Origin: Aradus depressus
Lineage: Eukaryota > Arthropoda > Insecta > Hemiptera > Aradidae
Length of the DNA: 64,000 bases
Assembly (NCBI GenBank): GCA_963662175.1
Contig: OY759221.1
Span: forward strand, 37,694,045-37,758,044
Reading direction: 5' to 3'
The first letter of the stretch is position 1. Every line of letters starts with the position of its first letter. Made by a program: the position numbers and the translations under genes. Under the pieces are notes generated by a model. It saw only the letters and a list, made by a program, of their open reading frames with translations. It was not told where the DNA came from and did no database searches. Shown one piece after another: positions 63,286 through 64,000 of this stretch.

Positions 63286-63299
63286 AATCTTGGTATAGT

Positions 63300-63725
63300 C
63301 TCTGCTGGAGTCTCCAAATTACAGGCTGGCTGTGATTCTAGTCGACCGCTCCAGAGCAGACTGACAGACCTGCCTGGAAGTTCCGGATGAGTTTCTAGAT
63401 CTGGGCTACTAAAGGAGCAACTCCCAGTTCCCGATGGATTTGGGTATTCCTGATCGATCTTGGTTCACCGTTACCTTGACAACTTTGTTTTGAAATGTTT
63501 GTAATCTTGTTTATGTTGGTGTGGCTAGTCCAGAACCATACCATAGTTAAGAGTGGAAGTATTAGTGTTTTATAAAGGATGTGGATGAGTGTCTGAGTGT
63601 GCCTTCCTGTTCATGAGCTTGAGTCGTGTGTGTGCTTGTTGGAGTTTTGTGTTGATGTGTAGACGCCATGTTAGTCTTGTGTCAAGGTGCACTCCAAGAT
63701 AGCGCACACCTTGATCTTTAGGAAT
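63300..63725 (-). mobile_element. Jockey-type LINE fragment
   Basis: From 63725 on the minus strand: KDQGVRYLGVHLDTRLTWRL, HINTKLQQAHTRLKLMNRK, then stops. It is closest to the element at 27886 (DQGVRYLGILLDTRLTW). The rest is decayed. Confidence 0.7.
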
Positions 63726-63728
63726 CAA

Positions 63729-64000
63729 CATTTCCTGTAGAAATTATATCTCTGGTCTTTTAGTAAATTTTGATTTCTACAGTAGTTTCCGAAAAGGGCC
63801 CTAAAATTATCAAAAGTTCAGTTAACAAACTTTTCATTTGGATTTCTTCTATATTTACTAATGAGATGCTTTATAGTTTTTTCAAATTTTGCGAAAATGT
63901 TAAATCTAATCCGAAGGTTTCAATTATATTACTGGGTTAACAGGGAAAATGAATAGCATAGAATACGAGAACGATTTAGGTTTATTTACTTAAATCTACA
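63729..64000 (+). repeat. Repeat Z, uninterrupted copy, runs off the window
   Basis: ACATTTCCTGTAGAAATTAT, TTTCCGAAAAGGGCCCTAAA and GTTAACAGGGAAAATGAATA. It shows the pre-insertion order of the two halves at 44380-44550 and 46234-46380. Class unknown. Confidence 0.75.

Overview
The window looks like AT-rich nuclear DNA of an arthropod, most likely an insect. The signs are one spliced gene with long introns, jockey- and RTE-type LINEs, hAT, pogo-like and PIF-like DNA transposons, Penelope-like fragments, LTR retrotransposons, and a tRNA-derived SINE whose tail is the insect telomere-type pentamer CCTAA. No bacterial-style operon, rRNA or functional tRNA gene is visible. The species cannot be named from the sequence alone.

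One host gene is well supported. Eight exons on the + strand between 2191 and 18886 join in phase (1199 nt plus one base from a missing upstream exon) into the last 399 residues of a WD40 dynein intermediate chain. It is closest, from memory of the family, to the axonemal chain DNAI4 (WDR78). All seven introns follow GT-AG and are filled with SINEs, foldback elements, a hAT with a perfect 8-bp target duplication, a PIF-like element and LINE fragments. The promoter and first exons lie upstream of the window or in unrecognised sequence at its left end.

From 18.9 to 64 kb I see no other convincing host gene. In order: jockey and RTE LINE fragments (19-21 kb); a duplicated block of jockey fragment, inverted-repeat element and SINE (22.2-22.8 and 25.3-25.9 kb); jockey RT remnants (23.5-28.6 kb); two adjacent, very young, non-autonomous LTR retrotransposons in one AT microsatellite (29.9-39.3 kb); more LINE tails and a hAT MITE (39.3-42.6 kb); a 65-bp minisatellite (42.7-43.3 kb); a jockey copy with a 13-bp target duplication nested in another repeat (44.5-46.2 kb); old dispersed repeats, a second hAT fragment and a large palindrome (46.4-57 kb); a 29-bp minisatellite (58.2-58.9 kb); Penelope-like fragments beside hammerhead-like motifs (57.4-59.9 kb); and a jockey tail, a GC-rich retroposed segment and a MITE nested in a SINE (60.4-63.7 kb).

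The most interesting signals are the recurring CTGANGA-stem-GAAA motifs next to Penelope-like GIY-YIG remnants, the SINE family with a telomere-like tail and its role at duplication borders, the tandem pair of LTR elements with a re-copied primer-binding site, and two minisatellites that grew from the same segment of one dispersed repeat.
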